The position numbers and the translations under genes were made by a program. Below are positions 24,763 through 34,381 of a DNA stretch of 64,000 nt, piece by piece. Source of the stretch: Streptococcus oralis ATCC 35037 (GTDB lineage: Bacteria > Bacillota > Bacilli > Lactobacillales > Streptococcaceae); NCBI RefSeq assembly GCF_900637025.1, contig NZ_LR134336.1:946001-1010000 (forward strand), given 5' to 3'. Within the stretch, counting starts at the first letter, position 1. Each line of letters begins with the position of its first letter. The notes beneath the pieces are model-generated. The model was not told where the DNA came from. It worked only from the letters and a program-made list of their open reading frames with translations, and made no database searches.

Positions 24763-25453
24763 ACAGTTTATCTAAACAATCCAGCAAGTCTTGGTAAGAA
24801 TGGACTTCATAAGTTGGCTGGACTTGTGTGTGATTTTCAAGGCGATGAGGGTTGTACCAGATAGTATCAATTCCAGCATTATTGCCACCTTGAATGTCGG
24901 CGGTTAGAGAATCTCCAATCATCAGGGCCTTTTCTTTATAAAATCCAGTAATCTGTTGACCAATTTTTTCATAGAATAGTGCATCAGGTTTTTGCGTTTG
25001 CAACTGCTCAGAGATAAAGACTTGGTTGAAATAGGGAGCCAGACCTGATTGAGCCAGACGACCCGTCTGGATGGCAGTAATCCCATTTGTCGCAGCATAC
25101 AAATCATAATCACGTTCGATGAGGCTGTCCAAGAGTTCATGAGCACCCGAAAGAGTTTGTCCCTGTTGGGCTAAGTAAAATTGGTAACGCTGAGCAAGTA
25201 ACCTACCGTCTTTTTCCTGTCCAAAATGCGCAAATAGACGAGAAAAGCGCGTGTTAACCAGCTCTTGTTTACTGATTTTCTTTTGCTCCAACTCCTTCCA
25301 GAGAGCCTTGTTCATAGGAACATAATAGTCTTTATAGGCTTGAATGTCCGCAACTCCTTCTTCCTTTAGAAGTTGCGTCAAAGCCACATCCTCAGCAGCA
25401 TCAAAATCAAGCAAGGTGTGGTCAAGGTCGAAGAGTAGAAATTTGTAGGGCAA
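24761..25453 (-). CDS. HAD-family hydrolase, YjjG-type nucleotidase
   Basis: About 230 residues with HAD motif I LLFDLDHTLLDFD, motif II ATNG, and motif III/IV QKPDALFYEK...MIGDSLTADIQGGNNAG, matching the noncanonical pyrimidine nucleotidase (YjjG) subfamily. I choose a TTG start at 25453 (LPYKFLLFDLDH) because GAAAGGA lies 9 bp upstream; the frame further 5' to 25492 contains that site. A short fossil of a similar start region occurs at 28218-28253. Confidence 0.88.
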   Translation of the reverse strand: MPYKFLLFDLDHTLLDFDAAEDVALTQLLKEEGVADIQAYKDYYVPMNKALWKELEQKKISKQELVNTRFSRLFAHFGQEKDGRLLAQRYQFYLAQQGQTLSGAHELLDSLIERDYDLYAATNGITAIQTGRLAQSGLAPYFNQVFISEQLQTQKPDALFYEKIGQQITGFYKEKALMIGDSLTADIQGGNNAGIDTIWYNPHRLENHTQVQPTYEVHSYQDLLDCLDKL

Positions 25454-25584
25454 TTTGAAGTTTTCCTTTCTAAGGAGATAAAATAGTCTCATGAACCTTC
25501 AAAACAGGAAAAGAGACAAAGTCCAAGTAATTATTTTATTTTCTTCTTTCACACAGATAATTTATTTAACAAGTCTCATTAAAT

Positions 25585-26679
25585 TTATTTTTTATCTAGC
25601 TGATTTTCCTTTGCAACGACAAATTCCTTAACCAATCGATAGATAACAGCAAATATCGGTGTAAAGAATATCATCCCAAGTAAGCCAAAGAGATTGCCTC
25701 CGATACTAGCTGCTGCAAGTGTGAAAAGAGCTGGCAAACCAATAGACTGACCTACAACTCTAGGATAAATAAGGTTTCCTTCAATCAGCTGTATAACTTG
25801 ATATAGAAGAATGGAAAGTAAGGCTTGAGTAGGACTCACTGTGAAGATAAAAATCGCTCCCACAACACAAGCAATCATAGGCCCTACATAAGGAATGAAC
25901 GATAGCACTCCTGCAAAGATACCTGTCATTACCCCATAAGGTAGGCCAAATAGGCTATAGCCAACCGCTACCATAACTCCTATTATAACCGCTTCAATCA
26001 GCTGACTCATCAAAAATTGGTCATAAGTCTCTAGTGCTACTTGTCCAACGTAAGTCAACTTTATCACCACCTTCTCTGGAAGTAAAACTTTTAGAAGTCG
26101 ACTCGTCATCTCAGCCAAATGTTCCTTACTAGATAAAAATGAAAATGTGAAGACTATAATCAGGAAAGCATTCATCAAACTTGAAAAAATATTGCCGATA
26201 TTACTAGTCAGACCTGATAAAAAACCTATCAAAGCTTGGCTAATAGAACTAGATTCTCCCTGTATGCCTGATACGATAGTTGACAACATGTCTTTGGTTA
26301 CAAATTCCGAGCTGTCTAGCAATTTCCCAAGTTTAGTGAGGACAGTTGAAAGGACTGTTCCCAGCTGACTAATAGTCTGAGATAGGGTTGGCAGTATCAA
26401 AACCAAAAGACCAATCACGATCAAGATAAGAGCTAGGAAAACAAGAACCATGGCAATAGGACGACACAACTCTGCCTTTACCTTCATTTTAACTAGGAAC
26501 TGTTCAATTTTTTTCATAGGAACATTAAGCACAAAAGCAATAACAGCACCATAAATCAAGGTTGATGTTACATCAAAGAGAGAGATTGCTCCTGATATAA
26601 AGCTCGATGCATTCAGAATTACAAGAGCAACCAGCCCTATAAAAAGGATTAACGGGGTATATTTTTTAACTAAGTTCAT
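25585..26679 (-). CDS. AI-2E family transporter / permease (PerM-like)
   Basis: 364 residues with about 8 hydrophobic segments and the family's conserved C-terminal GVLSFIPYVGPMIA and QLIEGNLIYPRVVGQSIGL segments. Family members are proposed exporters of small molecules or Na+(Li+)/H+ antiporters; the substrate here is unknown. Good ribosome site AAGGAG. It is 9 bp downstream of the next membrane-protein gene and probably cotranscribed. Confidence 0.88.
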   Translation of the reverse strand: MNLVKKYTPLILFIGLVALVILNASSFISGAISLFDVTSTLIYGAVIAFVLNVPMKKIEQFLVKMKVKAELCRPIAMVLVFLALILIVIGLLVLILPTLSQTISQLGTVLSTVLTKLGKLLDSSEFVTKDMLSTIVSGIQGESSSISQALIGFLSGLTSNIGNIFSSLMNAFLIIVFTFSFLSSKEHLAEMTSRLLKVLLPEKVVIKLTYVGQVALETYDQFLMSQLIEAVIIGVMVAVGYSLFGLPYGVMTGIFAGVLSFIPYVGPMIACVVGAIFIFTVSPTQALLSILLYQVIQLIEGNLIYPRVVGQSIGLPALFTLAAASIGGNLFGLLGMIFFTPIFAVIYRLVKEFVVAKENQLDKK

Positions 26680-26688
26680 AAATTCTCC

Positions 26689-27978
26689 TTAATAAACATG
26701 TTTAGATACGACTATACTATTTGGTTTTTCAAACTCTCGATCAAGGTAGGCTTGGTAAGTTCCTGGAGCGATAAATCCTTTGGGTGAGAGGATATCGGTG
26801 CCAGCCTGACCGACTATGGTATCAGCCAAGAGCACACAGTTTGTAGATAAGACAAAGTAGGATTTAAACTTAGATTTGATAAATTTATAAAGTTCCCCAT
26901 CTGTCTCATGTCTGATTTTATAAGCGTAGGTGTAGTCTTCCTTACCATCACCTGTCATGATTTTATCTGCACTTGGCTCCCATGGAATCGTCAGTTGTTT
27001 CAATTCAGCCAACTTTTTCTGAACTGCTTTTTCCATTTCAGGCGTCAAATCTATCCCATAACCAAAAAGCGTTTTTTGACTCTCACGTTTACATAGGTCA
27101 ATGTACTTGTCACGATCACAGAAATATAAGACACCATCTCCTACCATGCCAAATAAGATCTCAGAAGACGGATCATAGTTGCCATAAGAAATAACACGGC
27201 CTTGATAGCATATATCCACATGACCAATTGCCGAAAACAGAGAGGTCTCAGCTGTATGAACAAAAATTTCAAGCTCCGCTGTCTTACCAGACTTCACCAT
27301 TCCAAGATGGATATCCTCTCTCTCATCAGCATTTTCCTGCATGAATTTATTGATTTTTGCTAAAGTACTTGCAGGGATGAGAGCGGCTAGGACAATAGGT
27401 AAGCTCATTCTTACACGACGTTTGAGATGGTTTTTCCCAATTTCCTCCTCAAACAAGAAACCGTCACGGATATTGGACACACCATAAAGGAAAAAATAAG
27501 CCCCTAATACAAAGAGTTGAAAGACAGAATTTCCTGTAGAGGACAAAAGACTAGTCCCACCAAGAAAAACTAGTACGAGTCCATCTAGTAAGAGACGAAA
27601 ACGAGGTCGAATTTTGTTTTTGCGGTAGAGAACATAGGTGACAAGGTTGATAGTAGCATGAAAAATCTGATAAACTCCAATCACAAGAGCCAAAATATAA
27701 ATCGGCACATCCGTCGCAAGATTCGAGCCTAGCAAATATCCCAGCACTAACAATTTAACCAGTGCAACTCCCAAGGTGTCCGTTGACTGACTTTTTTTGA
27801 AAATACGTAATACTAAATCTAAGACCGTTGCTATCCAAGCTAAAAACAGAACCAGTCGAATAACCGTTACTGGCAACCAAGTCCCCGTAACCATCAAGAT
27901 AAGACCTAGCAGAACAAATAAGAAACCCTGAGCAAGTAATTTCCTACCTGTCAGACCTAAAGATAGAATTTTTTCCAT
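26689..27978 (-). CDS. Membrane protein with C-terminal permuted papain-like (YiiX-type) domain
   Basis: 429 residues. Residues 1-205 contain about 6-7 hydrophobic segments in two DUF308/HdeD-like blocks (VLLGLILMVTGTWLPVTVI and LLDGLVLVFLGGTSLLSS). Residues about 225-429 are soluble, with a His-containing strand GHVDICYQGRVISYG first and a Cys helix STNCVLLADTIVGQAG about 140 residues later. His before Cys is the permuted order of YaeF/YiiX NlpC/P60-like enzymes, so a cell-wall or lipid amidase is possible. The assignment is inferential. Together with the AI-2E gene it forms a two-gene unit. Confidence 0.7.
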   Translation of the reverse strand: MEKILSLGLTGRKLLAQGFLFVLLGLILMVTGTWLPVTVIRLVLFLAWIATVLDLVLRIFKKSQSTDTLGVALVKLLVLGYLLGSNLATDVPIYILALVIGVYQIFHATINLVTYVLYRKNKIRPRFRLLLDGLVLVFLGGTSLLSSTGNSVFQLFVLGAYFFLYGVSNIRDGFLFEEEIGKNHLKRRVRMSLPIVLAALIPASTLAKINKFMQENADEREDIHLGMVKSGKTAELEIFVHTAETSLFSAIGHVDICYQGRVISYGNYDPSSEILFGMVGDGVLYFCDRDKYIDLCKRESQKTLFGYGIDLTPEMEKAVQKKLAELKQLTIPWEPSADKIMTGDGKEDYTYAYKIRHETDGELYKFIKSKFKSYFVLSTNCVLLADTIVGQAGTDILSPKGFIAPGTYQAYLDREFEKPNSIVVSKHVY

Positions 27979-28318
27979 AAAAGACCTTTCAAAAATAATA
28001 ATTAAGCCATTTGAGAAAACTAACGATTATGTCAATCGTGGTAAAAACCAATCAATGCCATCAACTCATCATGACTAGCAAATCTGGTGAAGATCCTGAC
28101 TTTCATCACAAAAATCAAATCAGTATTTTTAATGGTTGACTAGAGGTGAGTAATAACATAGAAAAGTAATTTTTCATTCATTTTTGCACATTCTCTATAA
28201 CTATTTGATTTATTCCATTAAGTAATTTCGAAGAGTAGAAATTTATTGAACATTGAGCTTCCTTTCTGAGTTTCATTAAGAATATTATAGCATAAATGAA
28301 TCTTTGATTTATTGAGTT
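27979..28318. other. Noncoding gap with gene remnant
   Basis: 340 bp, AT-rich, upstream of the 26689-27978 gene. The only recognisable content is the remnant start of a HAD-like gene (28218-28253) with a ribosome site and a TATAAT (28283-28288, - strand) upstream. The rest shows no ORF or hairpin of note and looks like decayed coding sequence. Confidence 0.5.
28218..28253 (-). pseudogene. Fossil 5' end of a HAD-hydrolase-like gene
   Basis: GAAAGGAAGCTCAATG opens an 11-codon frame MFNKFLLFEIT-stop. The KFLLF codons and the 15 bp CGAAGAGTAGAAATT (+ strand) are identical to the start region of the YjjG-like gene (25453), including the GAAAGGA ribosome site. After FLLF the resemblance ends. It is probably the residue of a deleted paralogue. 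Confidence 0.45.
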
Positions 28319-28735
28319 TCAAATACTTTTTACACTCACATTTTGACCGTGCTCAAGTGAAAAGCTAAAACTAGTCAGCAAAACTTCTATTAAATCTTTT
28401 CCGGAACTCGTTATGAAATAATGCGATAAATTTGTTATATGCTCTGCGATATTATTTCCCCAAGGAGGAGTGAGTGACAAATCTTCAAAATCCCATATAA
28501 CATCCTGAGGGAGAAATTTTTTCAACTCCTCTTGGATAGATAACAACTCCTCTATTCCTCTTTCAACAGATTCAAAAGGAACATCTCCCCAGTAAAGCTT
28601 ATTCATTATTACTGGGTATCTACTTCCCCACTCATTATTTTCTAAGCGAACATAAATAGTCGAAAAGAATGAATTAAAAAGACTCCCTTCTCCTATAGTC
28701 CACCAATTATAACCAACCATTAACCCTACAGACAT
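28319..28735 (-). CDS. Imm70-like immunity protein (orphan)
   Basis: About 138 residues from the ATG at 28735 (MSVGLMVGYNWWTIGEGS), which has TAGGAG 7 bp upstream. Segments GSLFNSFFSTIYVRLENNEW, GSRYPVIMNKLYWGD, DVIWDFEDLSLTPPWGNNI and SHYFITSSGKDL match, from memory, the Imm70 immunity family linked to polymorphic toxins. No toxin gene lies beside it, so it is an orphan. AT-rich like its surroundings, suggesting acquisition. Confidence 0.7.
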   Translation of the reverse strand: MSVGLMVGYNWWTIGEGSLFNSFFSTIYVRLENNEWGSRYPVIMNKLYWGDVPFESVERGIEELLSIQEELKKFLPQDVIWDFEDLSLTPPWGNNIAEHITNLSHYFITSSGKDLIEVLLTSFSFSLEHGQNVSVKSI

Positions 28736-28821
28736 AGATATTCTCCTACTCATTTTTAATATTATTTAACGTCAACTAAAGTTTTATATTGATAGTATCT
28801 AAAACATACATTCATTCTCCC

Positions 28822-29313
28822 TTACCCCAACTCCTTGGCTATTCTACTCTTTTCAAGTTTTCCCTTAGTAATTCGTTTCCATAAAACAAGCGGGTTCAAA
28901 CTATAAGATAGGCGTACAATGTAGTAATTAAGCCATTCGATAAGGGCAAAAAACTCTATCAACGTGGCTAAGACAGCCACTTGGACACTTTGCGTGTTCC
29001 AGACAATAAAAGTAAAGCCTGAAATAAGTAAAACAAGGTCTAGTATTCTGAAACCACTATATAGTTTGGGGACACTAGCGCTTCCGAACTGAGGTTTCGA
29101 GAGTCTTCTAATCAAAATCGCCCAATAGATTGAACCTTGAAGCAAAATAAATGTCAGTAAAGACAGAGGATAGAGAATGGTTACTAGACTATTCACATCA
29201 CCAAGCCTATTTTTCAAAAGAAAAAAACAAAACCAAATAGATAGGACGGCTGTGAACTCTCCCAAACAGAGGGACACCAACTCTTTTTTAACTTTCTCTT
29301 TTTGTATGCTCAT
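28822..29313 (-). CDS. Four-helix membrane protein, unknown function
   Basis: About 163 residues with four hydrophobic segments (near FTAVLSIWFCFFLL, YPLSLLTFILLQGSIYWAIL, ILDLVLLISGFTFIVW, VAVLATLIEFFALIEWL) and a basic C-terminal tail. I take the ATG at 29313, 5 bp after GGGGG; upstream in-frame ATGs at 29316 and 29325 are too close to or before it. No family recognised. It lies between the Imm70-like gene and an unusual motif-rich gap. Confidence 0.65.
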   Translation of the reverse strand: MSIQKEKVKKELVSLCLGEFTAVLSIWFCFFLLKNRLGDVNSLVTILYPLSLLTFILLQGSIYWAILIRRLSKPQFGSASVPKLYSGFRILDLVLLISGFTFIVWNTQSVQVAVLATLIEFFALIEWLNYYIVRLSYSLNPLVLWKRITKGKLEKSRIAKELG

Positions 29314-29339
29314 CATTTCCCCCATCTATCTATCATCCT

Positions 29340-29575
29340 ATATCAGAAAAAAGCTATTCGAATCATTTTCTAGTTAACATTTCTCAGAATCAAGCTATTC
29401 TAAGCATCGAACAGTTCAATCCCTTTAATATCAATGTAATTCTAAGTTTAGAATTACATTAAAATAAATGTTTTAGACCTATTCTAAGTCTATGATAACC
29501 CTAAATTTTAATTTTAGAAGGATTCTAAAGCTAGAATAGCTCTAAAATTACGAGCACCAAGCTATTCGAAACTTA
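29340..29575. repeat. Noncoding region with iterated CTATTC(T/G)AA motif
   Basis: Within ~235 bp: AAGCTATTCGAA at 29351-29362 and 29559-29570, AAGCTATTCTAA at 29392-29403, CTATTCTAA at 29479-29487, GATTCTAAAG at 29521, a reverse copy near 29530-29542, and a perfect palindrome at 29434-29459 whose 12-bp arms are ATGTAATTCTAA / TTAGAATTACAT with a 2-bp centre. No ORF. The density of one motif in both orientations suggests protein-binding sites or a decayed repeat. Confidence 0.5.
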
Positions 29576-29609
29576 GAAAAACCTTTTCTAAACTTCATGA
29601 GCACTTCAA

Positions 29610-30152
29610 TTAACGTTTCTTACAATTTTTCTGATGAGCTTTGAGTTTTTTCAGAGCCCAGTCATAGTGACTGGAGGTACTACTGACAAAGTAGGAACCT
29701 AGACTTGTCCCTCCCGTCCACTTATAGAAACCTTTGGTAAAGAGTTGGTCATTGCTGAAGCCTTCCATCAACTCTAAAACCTCTTCATGCGATTGCTCTA
29801 GTAGTTTAGTCGCTTCTTCTAAAGATGTTTTCTGGTGCTTCTTCCAAATAGCGACATTCATTTCTCCATAAGTTTTCCAATTATAAGGCTCAGGAAGAAA
29901 AGATCGTTCATGTCCCTTTTGATTAGAATAAACCCAGCTCAAAAGTAACTGATGCCATTCATAGAGATGGATCAGAACGTCCCGTAAATTTTTATCTCTT
30001 TTCCAGTGAGCTTCTTTTTTCTTTTGGTCTTTTGAAAAATCAAAAGGAGTCTGTAGCTCTTCTTCACTTAACTGAGAAATTAGGAGATTAAGTTTTTCAT
30101 AGTTTTCCTTAGAGGCTAACACTAGCTCCTCTTTTGTTTTTGGTCTAGGCAT
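29610..30152 (-). CDS. ClbS/DfsB family four-helix bundle protein
   Basis: 180 residues of the ClbS/DfsB (DinB-related) fold: MPRPKTKEELVLASKENYEKL, LRDVLIHLYEWHQLLLSW, EPYNWKTYGEMN and the C-terminal GTSLGSYFVSSTSSHYDWA are conserved family positions. ClbS itself is a cyclopropane hydrolase protecting against colibactin; streptococcal members are uncharacterised, so only the fold is certain. GAAGGGAG precedes the ATG. Single-gene unit. Confidence 0.85.
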   Translation of the reverse strand: MPRPKTKEELVLASKENYEKLNLLISQLSEEELQTPFDFSKDQKKKEAHWKRDKNLRDVLIHLYEWHQLLLSWVYSNQKGHERSFLPEPYNWKTYGEMNVAIWKKHQKTSLEEATKLLEQSHEEVLELMEGFSNDQLFTKGFYKWTGGTSLGSYFVSSTSSHYDWALKKLKAHQKNCKKR

Positions 30153-30200
30153 AGGTTTTCTCCCTTCGTTTTCTAGTAGGTTAAGGTATTTTCTTACTTC

Positions 30201-30209
30201 ATTATACCA
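30201..30209 (-). promoter_or_regulatory. Extended -10 promoter of the ClbS-like gene
   Basis: TGG-TATAAT on the - strand (-10 at 30201-30206), about 50 bp before the ATG. The -35 is poor (GAAGAA), which an extended -10 tolerates. Confidence 0.55.
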
Positions 30210-30215
30210 TAATCA

Positions 30216-30250
30216 AAAAGCAGTTCTTCGTTTTACGAAAAACCGCTTTT
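30216..30250 (-). terminator. Terminator after the BtrH-like gene
   Basis: Long imperfect stem AAAAGCGGTTTTTCG / CGAAGAACTGCTTTT followed by T on the - strand, 29 bp past the stop at 30279. Confidence 0.75.
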
Positions 30251-30278
30251 ACGAACTATTTTTTTATGCTTATAGTCA

Positions 30279-31193
30279 CTACTTTACATATAAATCTTTA
30301 AAGAGACCATCTACTTCTGCTATCTGATAGAGCAAGTTGGATAGTTCTTGGTAATCTTCTTTTAAACATGAAAGGTGGGCTTGGCCAAATAGAGTAGCCA
30401 ATTCTTCTTTGAATCTTGCCCCTTTCGGATCATGATCTTTTAAGAACTTACTGAGATAGAGATTTCGAACAGCAGCAAGTTTGAAACTGAAATACTGATG
30501 CAATTGTTTTTGCTCGGTATTTAAGCCGTTTTCAGCAACTGCTTTTGCATAGCATTTCAAAACACCGTTTTGACCATTCAGATATCGGGACTTTATAATC
30601 TTTGCTGTTTCCTGATAGATTTCAGTCTGACTAGGACTCTTGATCTTCTTAAAATTTCCCCACATGGAGTAGACTCCGCGCTTATAGTCAATACCCTCTG
30701 CCTTCCAGGCTTCTAAGATGTCATTAAAAGCAACCTTCATGCAGGCAAAACCAGCTGGATCATGCAAATAGAGGTGCTGATGATCAATGCCATACACGGT
30801 TACGAAGTGATCCACACCATAAAGAATTGTGTGATTGGGATTGTAGATCAGATGGCCCATATCAAGAGGTCCCAGTACAACAGGACCATTGGACAGAAAG
30901 GTTTCTAACTTTCCTTTAACCTCTTCTAAATCTACTTTCACTCCATCTTTTAGATAGAAGTCCTCATAGTCAAACCCAAGTATTTTTAAAGAATGAGAGA
31001 TTGAAAGATCTGGCATTCCATTGTCAAAGAATATTAGAGGGTGTCGTTCATCTTCCTTTACAATACTAGCGCCATTGCCCATCACCATAATTGCCTCTAA
31101 AAACTCTGCTTTAAAGTCATAACCATAGGCATCCAGTGCCATAGCCAATGAATAGCTATAGCAAAGCGACACATCTCCAAAATACATCTGCAT
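30279..31193 (-). CDS. BtrH N-terminal-like / papain-fold protein, function unknown
   Basis: 304 residues. The N-terminal half resembles the BtrH-N (C39-like papain) fold: an early Cys in DVSLCYSYSLAMALDAYGYD (Cys11), a His in GVDHFVTVYGID and an Asp in LYLHDPAG give a plausible Cys-His-Asp arrangement. Residues 185-304 are helical and may be a lid or partner domain. In butirosin synthesis BtrH transfers an acyl chain, but there is no biosynthetic cluster here. AAGGAGG lies upstream of the ATG. Alone in its unit. Confidence 0.65.
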   Translation of the reverse strand: MQMYFGDVSLCYSYSLAMALDAYGYDFKAEFLEAIMVMGNGASIVKEDERHPLIFFDNGMPDLSISHSLKILGFDYEDFYLKDGVKVDLEEVKGKLETFLSNGPVVLGPLDMGHLIYNPNHTILYGVDHFVTVYGIDHQHLYLHDPAGFACMKVAFNDILEAWKAEGIDYKRGVYSMWGNFKKIKSPSQTEIYQETAKIIKSRYLNGQNGVLKCYAKAVAENGLNTEQKQLHQYFSFKLAAVRNLYLSKFLKDHDPKGARFKEELATLFGQAHLSCLKEDYQELSNLLYQIAEVDGLFKDLYVK

Positions 31194-31314
31194 ATTCCTC
31201 TGCCTCCTTATCTTCTATGGGACTATTATACCGAGAAAACTATTCTCATACCCCATAAAATCCAAACAAAAATTATGGTATGTTTGTTTACAGACATGAA
31301 TGTCAACAATTAAA

Positions 31315-31343
31315 AACTCTGTAGAGATTCTTTCTACAGAGTT
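31315..31343 (-). terminator. Terminator after the AraC-GyrI gene
   Basis: Perfect 11-bp stem AACTCTGTAGA / TCTACAGAGTT followed by TTTTT on the - strand, 35 bp past the stop. Confidence 0.85.
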
Positions 31344-31377
31344 CGGTTCGCATCTTTATAAAAAATCAGAAAATGAT

Positions 31378-32214
31378 CTAGTCCCTGATGACTGGTATCC
31401 AGAGTTCCATTTGGTAGTCTGGGGACGACATATCTCCTTTGAAATAAACTTCAAAGTCTGGGGCTCCTGAATGGCGATAACCAGTTTCCGGGAAAAAGAC
31501 TTCTAAGACGTATTTCCAAGCATGGTGGATGCTAGCTGGTATAGCCCCCTTGACTGGTACGATGGCATATTCAGCTTCTGGAATTTCTTTGATGGACAGA
31601 CCTAGTTCTTCTGCTTTAGTTTTATCCGTCACATCATAAGCAGCCATATAGTTAATGATTTCGCCTTCTTTGACATCCGAGCAGACGCCAAAGGATTGGC
31701 CACTGCCTAAACTTTCTAGGCTTTCCAAGCTGTGATGGGCATAGAGATGCTCCCAAGCAGACGGGCATTTGCTATTGTCAATAGCTTCCAATAGGACGCC
31801 TGCCACGGTAAATGCAGGTTTCTTTTGAATCTTGATATCCATGTTCTTTCCTCCTGTAATTTTTAAGGATAATTGAAGTCTAGGAAAGACCCGATAAGGT
31901 TTTCCATTTCGAACTTCTGAGGGGGTTGCACCATGGAATTTCTTGAAGGCTGTGCTGAAGGCGTCAGCAGACTCATAGCCGTATTTCATTGCTATGTCAA
32001 TGACTTTCTCAGAGCCTTCCCGCAAGTCTGTCACAGCTTCTGATAGCCTGCGATTGCGCAAATATTCTGCCAAGGTCATATCAGCCATGATGGAAAAGAT
32101 TCTGCTAAAAAGAGGATAAGAATAGCCCGATAACTGCTGAAATCTTTTCATATCCACTTCTCCAGTCAGTTGCTGCTCCAAATAATCCATGGTTTGATTG
32201 AATTGATGCATCAT
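31378..32214 (-). CDS. AraC-family regulator with GyrI-like effector domain
   Basis: 278 residues. The N-terminal AraC-type double helix-turn-helix (about 1-105: YSYPLFSRIFSIMADMTLAEYLRNRRLSEA and GYESADAFSTAFKKFHGATPSEVR) is followed by a C-terminal GyrI/AraC effector-binding domain (about 122-278: FTVAGVLLEAIDNSKC ... PDFEVYFKGD). This Rob/BmrR-type layout usually senses cationic drugs or small amphiphiles. No obvious target gene is adjacent. Confidence 0.9.
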   Translation of the reverse strand: MMHQFNQTMDYLEQQLTGEVDMKRFQQLSGYSYPLFSRIFSIMADMTLAEYLRNRRLSEAVTDLREGSEKVIDIAMKYGYESADAFSTAFKKFHGATPSEVRNGKPYRVFPRLQLSLKITGGKNMDIKIQKKPAFTVAGVLLEAIDNSKCPSAWEHLYAHHSLESLESLGSGQSFGVCSDVKEGEIINYMAAYDVTDKTKAEELGLSIKEIPEAEYAIVPVKGAIPASIHHAWKYVLEVFFPETGYRHSGAPDFEVYFKGDMSSPDYQMELWIPVIRD

Positions 32215-32243
32215 ATTCTTCTTTTCTTACCTCCACAAGATAC

Positions 32244-32350
32244 AAAGGTCGTTAAAAGCAAAGTGAAAATTGGAAAATTAACGCTGGTTCTTCTGATTCT
32301 AGGTAATTTTTTCTTTTTCGCATAGCTTTTAGGCCGTGTTCAATTCTATC
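32244..32350. repeat. Dispersed intergenic repeat, copy 3
   Basis: AAAGGTCGTTAAAAGC, GTGAAAATTGGAAAATTAACG, CTGGTTCTTCTGATTCTAGG, a T-rich run, then TAGCTTTTAGGCCGTGTTCAA. Collinear with the two copies in the pdh gap (18333-18551), with a diverged hairpin. It occupies most of the 202-bp gap between two - strand genes. Confidence 0.55.
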
Positions 32351-32416
32351 TATATTCTAACAAATACAAGATACTTCCACCCTAGAATCTTTGTACAAGA
32401 TTTAAAGGTGTAAATT

Positions 32417-32911
32417 CTATAACTTATCTTTTAATTTCTCAACAAAGAGATAGGCTGCAGGGCAGGTCAAGGTATTCTTAATCGTCAAATGGTTGATTTG
32501 GTGGATCTTTTTACGGTCTGTATGGGGGAATTCACGACAGGCCTTGGGACGAACGTCATAGATGGAGCAGAGATTATCTCCTCCTAGAAAGGGGCAAGGC
32601 ATGGATTTGAAAACCTTGTCCCCATCTTCATCCACCTGTAAAAACTCTGCTTCAAAGGCTGGTAATTTCATCTTAAAGTACTTAGCGATACGGGTGATGT
32701 CTGCCTCTTTAAAGTCTGGTCCCAAAGTCTTGCAACAGTTGGCACAGGCAGTACAATCAATCTCTGCAAAGACTTCTTGGTGAATCTGCTGCGCAATCTT
32801 ATCTAATTTTTTAGGAGGTTTTTTCTTTAGATTAGCTAACACTTTGCGGTGCTCCTTCTGCTTTTGCAGTGCTAGTTGGTGGTAATACTCAATATCAATC
32901 TCTTTAGACAT
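32417..32911 (-). CDS. YkgJ-family cysteine cluster protein
   Basis: 164 residues with eight conserved Cys in the YkgJ pattern: FAEIDCTACANCCKTLG, then CPFLGGDNLCSIYDVRPKACREFPH, then LTCPAAYLF. The cluster probably binds zinc or an Fe-S centre; the function is not established. TAGGAAG ribosome site. Its promoter is an extended -10 (TGG-TATAAT, 32942-32950). Confidence 0.88.
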   Translation of the reverse strand: MSKEIDIEYYHQLALQKQKEHRKVLANLKKKPPKKLDKIAQQIHQEVFAEIDCTACANCCKTLGPDFKEADITRIAKYFKMKLPAFEAEFLQVDEDGDKVFKSMPCPFLGGDNLCSIYDVRPKACREFPHTDRKKIHQINHLTIKNTLTCPAAYLFVEKLKDKL

Positions 32912-32941
32912 AATTTCTTCCTAATACAAGTGTTTTTGTCT

Positions 32942-32950
32942 ATTATACCA
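32942..32950 (-). promoter_or_regulatory. Extended -10 promoter of the YkgJ-like gene
   Basis: TGG-TATAAT on the - strand, about 30 bp before the ATG; -35 not recognisable. Confidence 0.55.
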
Positions 32951-32982
32951 TAAACACTGCCCCCTTTTTGCCCCCTGAACAG

Positions 32983-33016
32983 AAAAAAAGCCCTTCGGAA
33001 AAAATCCGAGAGGCTT
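32983..33016 (-). terminator. Terminator of eno
   Basis: Stem AAGCCtcTCGGA / TCCGAagGGCTT followed by T7 on the - strand, 25 bp past the eno stop. Confidence 0.88.
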
Positions 33017-33039
33017 CAAACCTTGTTCACTGAACTAGA

Positions 33040-34347
<1,308 letters not shown>

Positions 34348-34381
34348 TTACTCTCCTTTGAGTTAAATTTTTTACACCTCT

